In this document: positions 1-7,844 of the stretch, in pieces
Numbering within the stretch: the stretch's first letter is position 1
How the letters are laid out: every line of letters starts with the position of its first letter
Made by a program: the position numbers and the translations under genes
Source of the DNA: an uncultured Eubacteriales bacterium
GTDB taxonomy: Bacteria > Bacillota > Clostridia > Oscillospirales > Acutalibacteraceae
Length of the DNA: 27,937 bases
Assembly (NCBI GenBank): GCA_934725345.1
Contig: CAKVBG010000005.1
Coordinates: forward strand, 1-27,937
Reading direction: 5' to 3'
Notes under the pieces: model-generated
What the model was told of the DNA's origin: nothing
Databases searched by the model: none
The model's input: the letters and a program-made list of their open reading frames with translations, nothing else

Positions 1-287
1 CTGCAACACCTAAGAAACCTAACTCAGCACTTAGAAAGATAGCGAGGGTACGTCTTTCCAACGGATTGGAAGTTACTTCTTACATCCCCGGAATAGGACA
101 CAATCTCCAAGAACACAGCGTGGTTCTCATTAGAGGAGGACGTGTTAAGGACTTACCTGGTGTACGTTATCATATAATTCGTGGAACTCTTGATGCTCAA
201 GGAGTTGCAAAACGTATGCAGGCTCGTTCTAAATATGGTGCAAAGCGTCCAAAAGCAGGAGCAGCAGGAAAAGCAGGTAAAAAGTAG
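1..287 (+). CDS. rpsL: Ribosomal protein S12 (5' end outside window)
   Basis: C-terminal part of S12, a 30S decoding-centre protein. The open frame begins at base 3 and ends at TAG 285-287, giving 94 residues; roughly the first 40-45 residues lie upstream of the window. Seen directly: the TPKKPNSALRK loop, EVTSYIPGIGHNLQEHS, and the RGGRVKDLPGVRYH loop, followed by an Ala/Lys/Gly-rich tail. The lysines that mutate to streptomycin resistance in other bacteria (in PKKPNS and GRVKDLP) are wild type. It is the first str-operon gene in view, 141 bp before rpsG. An in-frame TTG at base 66 is internal to the conserved domain and is not a start. Confidence 0.98.
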   Translation, partial: ATPKKPNSALRKIARVRLSNGLEVTSYIPGIGHNLQEHSVVLIRGGRVKDLPGVRYHIIRGTLDAQGVAKRMQARSKYGAKRPKAGAAGKAGKK

Positions 288-428
288 AGTTTTAATTAAA
301 CTTTGCGTTTAAGCTCAATACAGGAGTGTTTCATAAATTATTTTTTGGTTTACGACTGTGTTGGCTGGCGGAAGTTAATTGACTTTCGAGTACCTATGAT
401 ATCATTTAATGTGAAGGAGGGAAGATGC

Positions 429-899
429 ATGCCAAGAAGAGGTGGAGTCGTTAGACGCGACGTATTACAAGACCCACTTTACGGTTCTAAATTGGTAACT
501 CGTCTTATCAATAATATTATGGTGGACGGTAAAAAAGGAATTGCTCAAAGAATAGTTTATAAAGCATTCGAAATTATCCGTACTCAAACAGGTAGAGAAC
601 CACTTGAGGTTTTTGAAGAAGCAATGGAGAACATTATGCCTTCTTTGGAAGTTAAAGCTCGCAGAGTGGGTGGCGCAACATATCAGGTTCCAATTGAAGT
701 AAGAGCCGATAGACGCCAAACTTTAGGACTAAGATGGCTTACTAGATATGCCAGACTTCGTTCAGAAAAAACCATGATTCAAAGACTCTCTGCAGAAATT
801 TTAGATGCTATTAAAAGCACAGGCGGAGCAGTTAAGAAACGTGAAGATACTCATAAAATGGCTGAAGCTAACAAAGCTTTTGCACATTATCGTTGGTAA
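429..899 (+). CDS. rpsG: Ribosomal protein S7
   Basis: 156-aa S7, the primary 16S rRNA 3'-domain binding protein that nucleates assembly of the 30S head. The product begins MPRRGGVVRRD and contains the family blocks VTRLINNIMVDGKKG and RRVGGATYQVP; the length is normal for bacteria. The frame is open upstream to base 303, but the start is ATG 429 because AAGGAGGG at 414-421 sits 7 nt before it and S7 proteins begin MPRRG. A second ATG at 425 is in another frame. Second visible gene of the str operon, followed 89 bp later by fusA with a predicted RNA hairpin between them. Confidence 0.98.
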   Translation: MPRRGGVVRRDVLQDPLYGSKLVTRLINNIMVDGKKGIAQRIVYKAFEIIRTQTGREPLEVFEEAMENIMPSLEVKARRVGGATYQVPIEVRADRRQTLGLRWLTRYARLRSEKTMIQRLSAEILDAIKSTGGAVKKREDTHKMAEANKAFAHYRW

Positions 900-904
900 T
901 TCGG

Positions 905-963
905 TTAGACTATTTTTTAGAGTGGTTTATACTTTGTGCAATATAAGAGCTCTATTAGTCTAA
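905..963 (+). promoter_or_regulatory. Long inverted repeat in the rpsG-fusA leader
   Basis: TTAGACTA (905-912) is the exact reverse complement of TAGTCTAA (956-963). Nested inside are TAGAG (918-922) with CTCTA (950-954) and TTATA (927-931) with TATAA (942-946), closing a 10-nt loop. It ends 12 nt before the fusA Shine-Dalgarno AAAGGAGG (976-983). No U-tract follows the stem, so it is not an ordinary terminator. A role in mRNA processing or translational control of fusA is inference only. Confidence 0.45.
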
Positions 964-988
964 ACTATTTTCAGAAAAGGAGGATGTT

Positions 989-3064
989 ATGTCAAGAAAG
1001 GTATCGCTCGATATGACACGCAACATAGGAATAATGGCTCATATCGATGCAGGAAAAACTACGACTACTGAACGTATACTTTTCTATACGGGAATAAGTC
1101 ATAAGCTTGGAGAAGTACACGACGGTGCCGCAACAATGGACTGGATGGTTCAAGAGCAAGAACGTGGAATTACAATAACTTCCGCAGCAACAACTTGTTT
1201 TTGGAAAAATCACAGGATAAACATAATCGACACCCCAGGCCACGTTGACTTTACCGTTGAAGTTGAACGTTCACTTAGAGTTTTGGACGGTTCTGTAACT
1301 GTTCTTTGTGCAAAAGGAGGAGTTGAACCTCAGTCTGAAACTGTTTGGCGTCAAGCTGATAAATACGGTGTTCCTCGTATGGCTTACGTTAACAAAATGG
1401 ATATTATGGGTGCTGACTTCTACAACGTAGTTAAAATGATGAAAGAACGCTTGAAATGTAATGCTGTTCCGATTCAGTTACCTATTGGTTCTGAAGATAC
1501 TTTCAGAGGTATTATTGACTTAGTAGAAATGAAAGCTTATGTTTACTATGATGACCTCGGAAAAGACATTCGTGTAGAAGAAATTCCGGAGGATATGAAA
1601 GAATTAGCCGAGAAGTATCATACTGAACTCTTGGAAGGCATTGCAGACCAAGATGAGGCTATATTTGAAAAATATCTCGAAGGTGAAGAAATTTCTATTG
1701 AAGAAATTCAAGCTTGCATAAGAAAAGCAACTATTGCAAATGCGGTTGTTCCTGTTACATGCGGAACTTCCTATAAGAATAAGGGCGTTCAGAAATTACT
1801 TGACGCTATTGTTGCTTATATGCCATCACCTAAGGATGTCCCGGCAATTAAGGGCATTAATCCGGAAACCGATGAAGAAATCGAAAAACCTTCATCTGAC
1901 GAAGAACCATTTGCTGCTTTAGCATTCAAAATTGCGGTGGACCCTTTCGTTGGAAAACTTTGTTTCTTCAGAGTTTATTCAGGAACGATTTCTGCTGGTT
2001 CTACGGTGTATAACTCTACTAAAGATACAAACGAGCGTCTTGGTAGAATACTTCAAATGCATTCTAATCACCGTCAGGATATAGATAAAGTTTATGCAGG
2101 AGACATTGCTGCTGCAGTTGGACTTAAAAACACAACTACCGGTGACACACTCTGTGATGAAAAACATCCAGTAATTTTGGAATCCATGGAGTTCCCAGAG
2201 CCTGTTATAAGGGTTGCTATTGAACCTAAAACTAAAGCAGGACAAGAAAAGATGGGTATCGGCCTTGCTAAACTTGCCGAAGAAGACCCAACTTTCAAAG
2301 CCTACACTGACGAAGAAACCGGCCAGACAATCATTGCGGGAATGGGAGAACTTCACTTGGAGATTATCGTAGATAGACTTCTACGCGAATTCAAAGTTGA
2401 GGCTACTGTTGGTAATCCTCAAGTTTCCTATAAGGAAACTATCCGCAAATCTGCTGATGTTGAAGAAAAATATGCTCGTCAATCTGGTGGACGTGGTCAA
2501 TACGGTCATGTTAAAATCAGAATTGAGCCCAATCCCACAAAGGGATACGAGTTCGTTAATGAGATTGTTGGAGGAGCAATTCCTAAGGAATATATCCCCG
2601 CAATTGATAACGGAATCAAGGGAGCTATGCTTTCTGGTGTTTTGGCAGGATATAACGTTGTTGATGTTAAAGTTACTTTGTATGACGGTTCATACCACGA
2701 AGTAGACTCCTCTGAGATGGCGTTTAAGATTGCTGGTTCAATGGCATTTAAGTCAGCAATGAAAAAAGCTGATCCAGTGCTTCTAGAGCCTATCATGAAA
2801 GTAACAGTTACTGTTCCGGAAGAATACATGGGAGATGTAATTGGAGATATCAATTCACGCCGCGGTATGATTCAAGGTATGGAAGCTGTTTCTGGTGCTC
2901 AAAGAATTAATGCTCAGGTTCCACTTTCCGAGATGTTTGGATACGCTACTGATATGCGTTCTAAAACTCAAGGAAGGGGTCAGTACACTAAGGAGCCCAG
3001 CCATTATGCTGAAGTTCCAAAGTCTGTTTCTGAGCAAATCATAACTTCCCGCAAGAAAGACTAG
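989..3064 (+). CDS. fusA: Translation elongation factor G
   Basis: 691-aa EF-G, the GTPase that drives tRNA-mRNA translocation on the ribosome and, with RRF, ribosome recycling. GTP-binding motifs are complete: AHIDAGKT (residues 17-24), RGITI of switch I, DTPGH (81-85) and NKMD (135-138). Domains II-V follow to the end, including SGGRGQYGHVKI in domain IV, and the length is normal. The start ATG 989 has AAAGGAGG 5 nt upstream. It lies between rpsG and tuf as in most bacterial str operons, but two small unrelated genes separate it from tuf. I see no convincing terminator in 3065-3139, so readthrough into those genes is likely. Confidence 0.98.
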   Translation: MSRKVSLDMTRNIGIMAHIDAGKTTTTERILFYTGISHKLGEVHDGAATMDWMVQEQERGITITSAATTCFWKNHRINIIDTPGHVDFTVEVERSLRVLDGSVTVLCAKGGVEPQSETVWRQADKYGVPRMAYVNKMDIMGADFYNVVKMMKERLKCNAVPIQLPIGSEDTFRGIIDLVEMKAYVYYDDLGKDIRVEEIPEDMKELAEKYHTELLEGIADQDEAIFEKYLEGEEISIEEIQACIRKATIANAVVPVTCGTSYKNKGVQKLLDAIVAYMPSPKDVPAIKGINPETDEEIEKPSSDEEPFAALAFKIAVDPFVGKLCFFRVYSGTISAGSTVYNSTKDTNERLGRILQMHSNHRQDIDKVYAGDIAAAVGLKNTTTGDTLCDEKHPVILESMEFPEPVIRVAIEPKTKAGQEKMGIGLAKLAEEDPTFKAYTDEETGQTIIAGMGELHLEIIVDRLLREFKVEATVGNPQVSYKETIRKSADVEEKYARQSGGRGQYGHVKIRIEPNPTKGYEFVNEIVGGAIPKEYIPAIDNGIKGAMLSGVLAGYNVVDVKVTLYDGSYHEVDSSEMAFKIAGSMAFKSAMKKADPVLLEPIMKVTVTVPEEYMGDVIGDINSRRGMIQGMEAVSGAQRINAQVPLSEMFGYATDMRSKTQGRGQYTKEPSHYAEVPKSVSEQIITSRKKD

Positions 3065-3139
3065 TTAAGAATTACTTGGATGGTATTTTGATGTCCTGCG
3101 TTAAAGAAAGTTAACTTTATTTTAGGAGGATTAAATACT

Positions 3140-3418
3140 ATGATAAAATTAGGTATAGAAGATCTTGAAAAAGTATCTGGTGGAAGTTATGTAGAAGAAG
3201 GCTTTGATAGATCCGTGATGTTCAATAATGGATTTGGCGTTGATAATTTTGGTATGCCTTTAGAATTTTATGGCAACAGAGGGGACGTTATTGTACCCAA
3301 ACGTTATCGTGAGCAGGGATGGTTGGCTATGAAACGGCAAAAAGAGCATTTTATAAAGGTCCAAGAAAAACGCAATAAAAGAAATTATAGAAAGCATAGA
3401 CGAATTGGTCAGGGTTAA
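3140..3418 (+). CDS. Small protein with double-glycine leader
   Basis: 92 aa, not recognised beyond its leader. The N-terminus MIKLGIEDLEKVSGGS has the spacing of bacteriocin-type GG leaders (hydrophobic positions, then V-S-G-G at residues 12-15), which are cut after GG by peptidase domains of dedicated ABC exporters. The predicted cargo (about 77 residues) has no cysteine. Its front half is acidic/aromatic, and the tail from about residue 64 is strongly basic (KRQKEH, RNKRNYRKHRR). AGGAGG at 3125-3130 precedes ATG 3140. It lies 75 bp after fusA and 44 bp before a second GG-leader gene, apparently within the str transcript. Function unknown: it could be a secreted peptide, a RiPP-like precursor or a nucleic-acid binder. 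Confidence 0.75.
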   Translation: MIKLGIEDLEKVSGGSYVEEGFDRSVMFNNGFGVDNFGMPLEFYGNRGDVIVPKRYREQGWLAMKRQKEHFIKVQEKRNKRNYRKHRRIGQG

Positions 3419-3462
3419 ATGTAAAATTTTTGGTTAGTAACAAAGAACAGGAGGCTTCAACA

Positions 3463-3765
3463 ATGGAAAAATTAAAAGTTAATGATCTATCCAAAATTTC
3501 AGGCGGAGTGAATCTTCAGAGTGTTGGTGGTAAGGGTAGTTGCTGGCATGCAGAGTGCTATAAATGCGGCAAAGATCTCACTAACTCAAAAGGTGATATC
3601 TTAGCTATAACAAAACAGCACGAAACATATACCAGTTATGAATATGCTTGTCCTGAGTGCGCCGATAAATCGAAAGGATTTAAGCACTTGTTTGAAAAAT
3701 ATGTGAAGTCCACTGACCCAGTTACTGGCCAAGCTGAATATGACTGGAAAAAAGTTAATATATAA
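3463..3765 (+). CDS. GG-leader peptide with zinc-ribbon-like core
   Basis: 100 aa. The leader MEKLKVNDLSKISGG (GG at residues 14-15) resembles that of the preceding gene. The core has cysteines at 27, 32, 35, 63 and 66; C32/C35 (YKCGKD) and C63/C66 (CPEC) form two knuckles typical of zinc ribbons. The frame is open upstream to a TTG at 3430, but ATG 3463 is chosen because ACAGGAGG (3446-3453) sits just before it and it places the GG motif at the usual distance. It ends 42 bp before tuf with no terminator between. The leader and CxxCGK knuckle recur in the minus-strand gene at 8800-9081. Export after GG cleavage is inference; no exporter is in view. Confidence 0.75.
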   Translation: MEKLKVNDLSKISGGVNLQSVGGKGSCWHAECYKCGKDLTNSKGDILAITKQHETYTSYEYACPECADKSKGFKHLFEKYVKSTDPVTGQAEYDWKKVNI

Positions 3766-3807
3766 GTTATACTTTAATTCAGAATTTAAATTTAGGAGGA
3801 ATTTTTA

Positions 3808-5010
3808 ATGGCAAAGGCTAAATTTGAAAGAAACAAACCCCATGTTAACATTGGTACTATCGGTCACGTTGACCATGGTAAAACTACTCTAACTGCTGCA
3901 ATCACTAAGGTTTTAAATCTTAAAGGTGATTCCGAGTTTGTAGATTATGCAAATATCGATAAAGCTCCAGAAGAAAGAGAACGTGGAATAACCATCAACA
4001 CTGCTCACGTTGAGTATCAAACAGCTGCTCGTCACTATGCTCACGTTGACTGCCCAGGCCATGCTGACTATGTTAAAAACATGATCACTGGTGCTGCTCA
4101 GATGGACGGTGCTATCCTCGTAGTTTCTGCTGCTGACGGTCCTATGCCTCAGACTCGCGAACACATTTTGCTTGCACGTCAGGTTGGCGTTCCTAACATT
4201 GTTGTATTCATGAACAAAGTTGACCAAGTTGACGATCCAGAATTACTCGACTTAGTTGAAATGGAAATCCGTGAACTCCTCAATGAGTATGAATTCCCAG
4301 GCGATGATACTCCAATCATCAAAGGTTCTGCTCTTAAAGTTTTGGAATGTTCTTCAAAAGATCCAAGTGCTCCTGAATACAAATGTATCCTTGACCTTAT
4401 GGATGCTGTTGACTCCTTCATTCCTACTCCAGAAAGAAAAGCCGATCAACCTTTCTTAATGCCTGTTGAAGACGTATTTACAATAACCGGACGCGGAACA
4501 GTTGCAACTGGTAGAGTAGAACGTGGACAACTCAAAATGAGTGAAGAAGTTGAACTCGTTGGTCTTACTGAAGAGAGAAGAAAAGTAGTTGTTACTGGTA
4601 TCGAAATGTTCAGAAAACTTCTCGATTACGCTGAAGCAGGAGATAACGTTGGTGTTCTTTTACGTGGTGTTCAACGTGAAGATATTCAACGCGGTCAAGT
4701 TCTTGCAAAACCAGGAACAATCAATCCTCACACAAAATTCAGAGGACAAGTGTATGTTCTTACTAAAGACGAAGGCGGACGTCATACTCCTTTCTTCAAC
4801 AACTATCGTCCTCAGTTCTATTTCAGAACAACTGACGTTACTGGTGTTATTTCTCTTCCAGAAGGAACTGAAATGTGCATGCCTGGCGATAACGTTGTTA
4901 TGGATGTTGAGCTCATCACTCCTATCGCTATTGAAGAAGGACTACGTTTTGCTATCCGTGAAGGCGGAAGAACTGTTGGTTCTGGCGTTGTTACTGAAAT
5001 TCTTGGCTAA
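3808..5010 (+). CDS. tuf: Translation elongation factor Tu
   Basis: 400-aa EF-Tu, the GTPase that delivers aminoacyl-tRNA to the ribosomal A site. Motifs: GHVDHGKT (residues 19-26), DCPGH (81-85) and NKVD (136-139); domains 2 and 3 are complete to the terminal GSGVVTEILG. The start ATG 3808 follows AGGAGGAATTTTTA. The gene closes the str operon and is followed by a strong terminator at 5031-5061. Codon use is even and C/T-ending compared with the AT-rich neighbours, as expected of a highly expressed gene. Confidence 0.99.
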   Translation: MAKAKFERNKPHVNIGTIGHVDHGKTTLTAAITKVLNLKGDSEFVDYANIDKAPEERERGITINTAHVEYQTAARHYAHVDCPGHADYVKNMITGAAQMDGAILVVSAADGPMPQTREHILLARQVGVPNIVVFMNKVDQVDDPELLDLVEMEIRELLNEYEFPGDDTPIIKGSALKVLECSSKDPSAPEYKCILDLMDAVDSFIPTPERKADQPFLMPVEDVFTITGRGTVATGRVERGQLKMSEEVELVGLTEERRKVVVTGIEMFRKLLDYAEAGDNVGVLLRGVQREDIQRGQVLAKPGTINPHTKFRGQVYVLTKDEGGRHTPFFNNYRPQFYFRTTDVTGVISLPEGTEMCMPGDNVVMDVELITPIAIEEGLRFAIREGGRTVGSGVVTEILG

Positions 5011-5030
5011 TTTAGTTTTAGAATTTTGTG

Positions 5031-5061
5031 CCCTCGGTGAATTTGCCGGGGGTATTTTTTT
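5031..5061 (+). terminator. Rho-independent terminator of the str operon
   Basis: CCCTCGG (5031-5037) pairs with CCGGGGG (5046-5052), seven pairs including one G-U, around an 8-nt loop, followed by TATTTTTTT. It lies 20 bp after the tuf stop. Confidence 0.92.
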
Positions 5062-5112
5062 GCTTAATAGGCGATTTTTAAAGAATACATCATGTTAAGA
5101 CGCTAGAATAAA

Positions 5113-5141
5113 TTGACAAAACATTGAATTTATATTAAAAT
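5113..5141 (+). promoter_or_regulatory. Sigma-A-type promoter for the Nif11-leader locus
   Basis: TTGACA (5113-5118), a 17-bp spacer, then TAAAAT (5136-5141). Transcription would start near 5148, about 20 nt before the ATG at 5170, which is preceded by AGGGGT. It separates this locus from the terminated str operon. Confidence 0.7.
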
Positions 5142-5169
5142 AAATAATTATATAGTATAGGGGTAAGCT

Positions 5170-5295
5170 ATGAAAAATTATTTTATCCAAACAATGGAGA
5201 AAGTGTGGGAAGATCCTAAAAAACTACAAAAATTATTGAAAATGAATTCACCAGAAGAAATATATAGATTATTTCAGGAAAATGGATACGGTTAA
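5170..5295 (+). pseudogene. Nif11-type leader cut by an in-frame TAA
   Basis: The ATG at 5170 has a plausible ribosome site (AGGGGT) and a good promoter upstream. It opens a 41-codon frame beginning MKNYFIQTMEKVWEDPKKL and running through SPEEIYRLFQENGYG, the first part of a Nif11-like leader (family pattern: EDP, EEI..L, GY). TAA at 5293-5295 stops it. The same frame resumes immediately as NFDEFKKDLF, then ISEEDLEFDNVSGG, the expected second half ending in the GG site at codons 73-74. So one stop codon breaks an otherwise intact 73-74-residue leader and separates it from the body at 5326-6693. TAA is the normal terminator of rpsG, tuf and pheT, so reassignment is unlikely. A recent nonsense mutation, a sequencing error or readthrough are the options. 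Confidence 0.7.
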
Positions 5296-5325
5296 AATTT
5301 TGATGAATTCAAAAAAGATTTATTT

Positions 5326-6693
5326 TTGTTTGCTAAAAAAAGTGGACTGATTTCAGAAGAAGATTTAGAATTTGATAATGTTTCGGGAGGGATTGGATTG
5401 AAAAGTAACTTAATGAAATCAACAGCTGTAGCTTTATCTTCATTGACATTACTAAGCTCATCAGGAATTAAAACACAAGCAGCACCAAACCACTTTGTAG
5501 GTGCAGGTAATTCTGCAAATAGGAGCGTTTCAAATGCTTCTGCAAAGAATCTACTAAAAGCATTTGGAGTGACAACTGCTGCTCTAGGTTCACTTGTTGT
5601 AGCTGGTTTTATTATTGACCGAATTGCTAATTTTTCAGGGGGATCGGAATCTAAAAAACCTGATAGTTCTCCAAAGCCCGTATACACAATTCCGTCGCCT
5701 CCAATTCCAATAGTTCCAATTCAGACCATACAAGTTAATCAAGTTAATACATCTAGCTCTGAACAGAATAAAATAAATAAAGAGTTGAAGGAATTATTTG
5801 AAAAAAATGTTGAAATGTTCAGAGAACAACTACAAAAATTGAAAAACAAAAGGCAGGCAATTGGAGATAATCTAGAGCGTGGGGCTGAGTTTGATGATTT
5901 AATGAGAAGAGCCGAAAACGATTTAAGTAATGCAAGAATAAATTTTTCACCCCTCTCTGAGGTGTATAAGAGGTATGTTGAACTTGCTAATATTCATATT
6001 AAGAAAATGTATGAGGTTTTAAATCAAAGCTATGCGAAAGCAACTGAAAAATTAAATAACGATATTGAAATTGAATATATAGGTAGCTATATTTATAATT
6101 TTGAAGAAGATACGTTATGGAATACATGGAGAAATAATTGTATTGAAGTTTGTAGAAAAATTCTCAAAAATGCAAAAATAGAGGTTTCTATGGGAAAAAT
6201 TAACATTAGCGAAATAAGGGAGCATCAAGAAACAATTTTGAAAGATCTTAGAGAGCGCGCCGAAAGAGAAAGAATTTCTTTTGAAATTTCTAAAGAAAAA
6301 GAATTTAAAACTTTTCAAGAATTTGCAACAAAAAAACAAGAATTTATTACCTTTATGAAAGAAAACGATAGTAGAAGTTCAGATTTAAAAAAATCGATCG
6401 GAGAGTTGGAAGCAAAAATACAACAATCACGAGAACAGGGAAATGATAAAGATGTTCAGGAGAAAGAGGCTGCCCTGAAAGAAAAACAGGAAGAGTTGGA
6501 AAAAATTAAAAGCGAAAATAATAAGTATGCTGATTTCGCAATTAAATGTAAAGATGAAGAAGGTAAAATAAAAAAACAAATAGAAATATTAGATAATGAA
6601 ATCCGCAATTTCAACACAGCAACAAATAGTATCCTTAAATTAATTGAAAAGACTATGGAGTTTGAAAATTTATTTGAGATGTATATGGCTTAA
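5326..6693 (+). CDS. Coiled-coil membrane-associated protein behind a Nif11 leader
   Basis: Open frame of 455 codons in the same phase as the leader at 5170. It has no usable ribosome site at its TTG (5326); the next ATG is 5413. The intended product is probably the leader plus this body (507 residues if the TAA were sense). After VSGG come a hydrophobic Ser/Ala/Leu stretch ending KTQAAPNH, which resembles a signal peptide, a second segment LGSLVVAGFIIDRI that looks transmembrane, a Pro-rich linker (PSPPIPIVPIQ), then about 300 residues of Glu/Lys-rich coiled coil (for example EEKQ-type heptads around LEAKIQQSREQGNDKDVQ). No enzyme motif is visible and I do not recognise a family. It may be silent because of the upstream TAA. 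A terminator follows at 6739. Confidence 0.6.
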   Translation: MFAKKSGLISEEDLEFDNVSGGIGLKSNLMKSTAVALSSLTLLSSSGIKTQAAPNHFVGAGNSANRSVSNASAKNLLKAFGVTTAALGSLVVAGFIIDRIANFSGGSESKKPDSSPKPVYTIPSPPIPIVPIQTIQVNQVNTSSSEQNKINKELKELFEKNVEMFREQLQKLKNKRQAIGDNLERGAEFDDLMRRAENDLSNARINFSPLSEVYKRYVELANIHIKKMYEVLNQSYAKATEKLNNDIEIEYIGSYIYNFEEDTLWNTWRNNCIEVCRKILKNAKIEVSMGKINISEIREHQETILKDLRERAERERISFEISKEKEFKTFQEFATKKQEFITFMKENDSRSSDLKKSIGELEAKIQQSREQGNDKDVQEKEAALKEKQEELEKIKSENNKYADFAIKCKDEEGKIKKQIEILDNEIRNFNTATNSILKLIEKTMEFENLFEMYMA

Positions 6694-6738
6694 ATTGTAC
6701 AAAGTTTAGTCGCCGAGGGAAAGTTTTTAAAAATATGG

Positions 6739-6787
6739 ACCTAATTTGCTAAGTAGTTTAAAGATAACAGATTAGGTTTACTTTTTT
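6739..6787 (+). terminator. Probable terminator after the coiled-coil gene
   Basis: ACCTAAT (6739-6745) pairs with ATTAGGT (6771-6777). The stem extends by a G-U and two more pairs around a 19-nt loop and is followed by TTACTTTTTT. It lies 45 bp after the stop of the 5326-6693 frame. Confidence 0.6.
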
Positions 6788-6853
6788 ATAATTAATATTA
6801 AAATTTTAAGCTGCTGTTTTGTCTAGATGACGGCGCTACTTTCTCTACATACC

Positions 6854-6872
6854 CTTATCAAATGATTATACA
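6854..6872 (+). repeat. Shared upstream box, copy 1
   Basis: CTTATCAAATGATTATACA, containing the inverted repeat ATCA-AA-TGAT, lies 27 bp upstream of the -35 element of the secreted-protein gene at 6960. It matches 14315-14333 at 18 of 19 positions. It could be an operator, but in AT-rich DNA chance similarity is possible. Confidence 0.3.
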
Positions 6873-6898
6873 ACAATTAGAAAACCCCAAAAACATTC

Positions 6899-6927
6899 TT
6901 GACAATTTATTCTTTAAGTGTTAGGAT
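6899..6927 (+). promoter_or_regulatory. Extended -10 promoter for the 6960 gene
   Basis: TTGACA (6899-6904), a 17-bp spacer ending in TGT, then TAGGAT (6922-6927). The TGn before the -10 element is the extended -10 motif. Transcription would start near 6934, which rules out translation from the in-frame TTG at 6918. Confidence 0.72.
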
Positions 6928-6959
6928 TGGATTTAATAAATTTGAAAGGAGGTATGTTG

Positions 6960-7715
6960 GTGAAAAGGTCATTATTCAAAAGAGTATTTGCTGTATCTTT
7001 ATTGGCATTAAATATAGGCGGTAATATGAGCTGTTATGCAGACGGGGATGAAGTTTTAAATGGAACTCAAAAATCTTCGAATGGAACACAACCTTCTTCT
7101 GAAAAGTCGGATGCTATGTACCTTAAGAGAGGAAAGTGGATAGAACATGTTGTGTTGATTGAAAAACCTCAAATTCCAGCCGAATTACTCCCTTTCAGTG
7201 CAAGGTTGCACGCTATATATTTGAAAATAGATAATTTAATGAGATACATTTTTCCTTTTTTGTATAGAAAAATGATATTAACTGCAGGTACTGGTTGGAA
7301 AAGTGTGTTCGTGGAAGTAGGAGTGTCTGAGGAAAAAGTAAAGGAAATGGAAGTAGTAATAGGGCTTGAAGCTTCAAGGAACGGGGGCACAATTAAAGAA
7401 GTTCTTGGAGGATTTAACACTGTTAGTGCAAATTGCGTACGTTCATTTAAGTTATATTTGAATGAGAACATTTTGTTAGATCTGAACTACATTTTTAAAG
7501 ATATTAGTAAAATTAGTGAAGTTTGCAATAATAGCGATGTGCGTAAGATTTGTGATGATCTTCAGGGAGCCAAAAACATTGCTCACAAATTATTTGAAAA
7601 AACTAAAATTCATGAATTCGATTATGCTGAAGATATAGAAGATGTAGATAATTTTTTTAGGTTTATTTCTAGATCTTTTTTGGCTTTAGAAGATGTGCTA
7701 GGTTTAGATACTTAA
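6960..7715 (+). CDS. Sec-secreted protein of unknown function
   Basis: 251 aa from GTG 6960. The frame is open upstream to 6918, but that lies inside the promoter; ATG 6954 is only 1 nt from AGGAGG (6947-6952), whereas GTG 6960 has a 7-nt gap. The N-terminus (V/M)KRSLFKRVFAVSLLALNIGG is a clear signal peptide, with cleavage expected after SCYA (residue 27). The mature part begins with a Ser/Thr/Asn-rich stretch (NGTQKSSNGTQPSSEKS), then appears helical, with few cysteines and no recognisable catalytic motif. It has its own promoter and faces a convergent minus-strand gene across an inverted repeat at 7845-7904. I do not recognise the family. Confidence 0.72.
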   Translation: MKRSLFKRVFAVSLLALNIGGNMSCYADGDEVLNGTQKSSNGTQPSSEKSDAMYLKRGKWIEHVVLIEKPQIPAELLPFSARLHAIYLKIDNLMRYIFPFLYRKMILTAGTGWKSVFVEVGVSEEKVKEMEVVIGLEASRNGGTIKEVLGGFNTVSANCVRSFKLYLNENILLDLNYIFKDISKISEVCNNSDVRKICDDLQGAKNIAHKLFEKTKIHEFDYAEDIEDVDNFFRFISRSFLALEDVLGLDT

Positions 7716-7844
7716 AAATTAAATACTAAAGTGAAATAATCTTAAATCAACTGATGGGCTTTAACTATTTATATTTTGCCCACCTTAAAATAAATGTGAT
7801 GATAATGGATTACTGTATCAATCATTAAATGATGTTAGTATTAC

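Noticed and set aside
303..428. Upstream in-frame extension of rpsG and a TTGACT at 379 as an internal promoter
   Set aside because: S7 begins MPRRG at ATG 429 with an ideal ribosome site. The only -10-like hexamers (TATGAT, TATCAT) sit 10 or 15 bp from TTGACT, which is poor spacing.
3100..3125. GTTAA-AGAAAG-TTAAC inverted repeat after fusA as a terminator
   Set aside because: The stem has five AT-rich pairs with no strong U-tract; too weak to call.
3430..3462. Upstream TTG start for the second GG-leader gene
   Set aside because: It overlaps the Shine-Dalgarno AGGAGG itself and would displace the GG motif from its usual leader position.
4589..5098. 169-codon frame overlapping the 3' half of tuf in another phase
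   Set aside because: It lies within the highly conserved tuf coding sequence and runs through the terminator; no ribosome site.
5293..5295. Stop-codon reassignment as explanation for the in-frame TAA
   Set aside because: TAA ends rpsG, tuf, pheT and other genes at their family-expected lengths, so the standard code applies.
7821..7833. Palindrome ATCATTAAATGAT as an operator
   Set aside because: It lies in a convergent intergenic region with no promoter next to it; probably chance or part of local terminator structure.
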